Source: JAGSPQ01 sp038206395
GTDB lineage: Bacteria; Myxococcota; Myxococcia; Myxococcales; Myxococcaceae
DNA length: 64,000 nt
Direction: 5' to 3'
Assembly: GCA_038206395.1 (NCBI GenBank)
Contig: JBBRAX010000032.1
Coordinates: 22,056 to 86,055 of the forward strand
Below are positions 63,188-64,000 of this stretch, piece after piece. Under the pieces are notes generated by a model. That model worked only from the letters and a program-made list of their open reading frames with translations. It did not search any database and was not told the DNA's origin. Numbering within the stretch: position 1 is the stretch's first letter; each line of letters begins with the position of its first letter. A program made the position numbers and the translations under genes.

Positions 63188-64000
63188 GTGCCCGGCGAGA
63201 GGGACATCTTCGGGCGAACGGCCGACGCGGACATGAAGAAGGCGCACCGTGAAGACACCCGGCTCGCAGGGGTTGCGCTGGTGTCGTTCCCCACCCTGGG
63301 CCACGACGCGACGGCGCCGCACTGGCTGGCAGTGACGCTGACCGTAGGCGACACGAACCTCGGGGCGTCGAGCAAGCCGACGCTGCGGATTCGCAAGAAG
63401 GATCTGCCTGATGTCGCCGATCAGGCCGAACGCACGATCGACCTCGACATCCTCGTCGGAAACCTCGGAGTGACCAGCGCACCCGCCTCGGCGTTGCTCG
63501 GCACCCCCTCGACCTGGCTGGTCGTCTGGACCACCAGCGGCGCGATGAGCTGGCATTGGGTGTTCCTGTGGCTTCCGGACAACGTCAACGGCCTGCCGAT
63601 CAACGATCCCACCGGCGGGCTGTTCAAGGACACCTGCGACGGCGTGCGGCTCCGCACCGTGCCCTTCTACGCCGGAGGAACCTGTCGAACGAGTTCGGCA
63701 TCGCCAGCGTGTACCAGTGGCGTGTTCAATGATCGGTCTTACGGCTGGGTACAGGCGCCGACGACCGGGCTCATCCCGGTGGTCTCGACGAACTTTGCCG
63801 CGGCGGGGCTCGCGGGATCGAACGTCATGAAGGTCACCGAAGTCTCTGGTCGAGCGATCAGCGACATCCCGGAGTTGAACTTCCCGGGCCTGCAGCAACT
63901 GTGGAGCCTTCATCGACAGGTGACGCTCAATGGCGCGAAGGCTCCCGTGAGTGACAAAATCCGCTACTTCGTCTCCAGCATTCCACCGACGCTGCTGTCG
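63188..64000 (+). CDS. Unknown protein, 3' end outside window; late segment vaguely ISAs1-transposase-like
   Basis: The frame is open from GTG 63188 (AGAGGG 7 bp upstream; an in-frame TGA at 63182 precedes it) through 271 codons to the window end. Third codon positions are GC-rich throughout, so it looks like a real gene. The first 200 residues are mostly beta-type with three Cys and no signal peptide that I can see, and I do not recognise them. The last 60 residues include NFPGLQQLWSLHRQV and SDKIRYFVSSIPP, which recall the 'FPGL..v..v.R...RYyiSSl' region of ISAs1-type transposases, but the usual transposase N-terminus is absent. Either a fusion or chance similarity is possible. Confidence 0.6.
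   Translation, partial: MPGERDIFGRTADADMKKAHREDTRLAGVALVSFPTLGHDATAPHWLAVTLTVGDTNLGASSKPTLRIRKKDLPDVADQAERTIDLDILVGNLGVTSAPASALLGTPSTWLVVWTTSGAMSWHWVFLWLPDNVNGLPINDPTGGLFKDTCDGVRLRTVPFYAGGTCRTSSASPACTSGVFNDRSYGWVQAPTTGLIPVVSTNFAAAGLAGSNVMKVTEVSGRAISDIPELNFPGLQQLWSLHRQVTLNGAKAPVSDKIRYFVSSIPPTLLS

Overview
This is a GC-rich, very gene-dense chromosomal window that most likely comes from a myxobacterium or close relative (phylum Myxococcota). The evidence is the style of the proteins rather than a marker phylogeny: a secreted protein ending in a Gly-rich linker plus a MYXO-CTERM-like Cys/hydrophobic/Arg tail, a delta-60-repeat lipoprotein, a receiver protein with a DUF4388-like C-terminal domain, many TPR/HEAT/VWA lipoproteins and Cys-rich 'GGG' lipoproteins, frequent GTG starts and many 1-4 bp start/stop overlaps. 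I saw no rRNA, tRNA, CRISPR array or complete insertion sequence.

Layout. (1) 1-11280, plus strand: one tightly overlapping operon with a MoxR AAA+ ATPase (cut by the window edge), a membrane protein, an ABC ATPase with two tandemly duplicated permeases, a DUF58 protein, a BatA-like protein and a double-VWA protein. (2) 11277-19272: a degenerate zincin, a YhhQ-type transporter, a methyltransferase, a decayed EF-hand gene, a DUF4388 response regulator, a MYXO-CTERM-like nuclease/phospholipase-fold protein and envelope proteins, followed by a 22-bp tandem repeat. (3) 19470-26973: a HEAT lipoprotein, fmt, an AroQ-fold protein without its catalytic residues, rsmB, a VOC gene remnant and an S9 peptidase. 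(4) 27225-33181: a frameshifted carboxypeptidase-regulatory-domain gene, a delta-60 lipoprotein, RNase Z and a TPR protein. (5) 33300-41285: two large unrecognised proteins flanking a EutQ-like cupin, a membrane pyrophosphatase and a UbiB-family kinase. (6) 41323-48266: a ComEC-like metallo-beta-lactamase protein, deoC with an N-terminal Cys cluster, a phosphohexomutase, a response regulator, and a TetR/hydroxylase divergent pair. (7) 48279-52969, minus strand: a biotin operon bioB-bioF-bioA-bioD plus an ankyrin gene, preceded by a BirA-type operator. (8) 53048-64000: TPR, VWA and zincin envelope proteins, a Cys-rich lipoprotein, recA with a LexA-box-like site upstream, and an unfinished open frame that leaves the window.

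How the genes work together. The first operon looks like a MoxR/VWA envelope chaperone-type system that includes its own ABC exporter. The bio genes convert pimeloyl thioester to biotin and are probably repressed by BirA plus biotin. deoC and the phosphohexomutase fit deoxyribose/pentose phosphate salvage. fmt and rsmB serve translation. The least ordinary items are the AroQ-like pseudoenzyme, the Cys-cluster DeoC, the two large orphan proteins, the degenerate zincin and metallo-beta-lactamase active sites, a G11 tract placed before a sorting tail, and several gene remnants.
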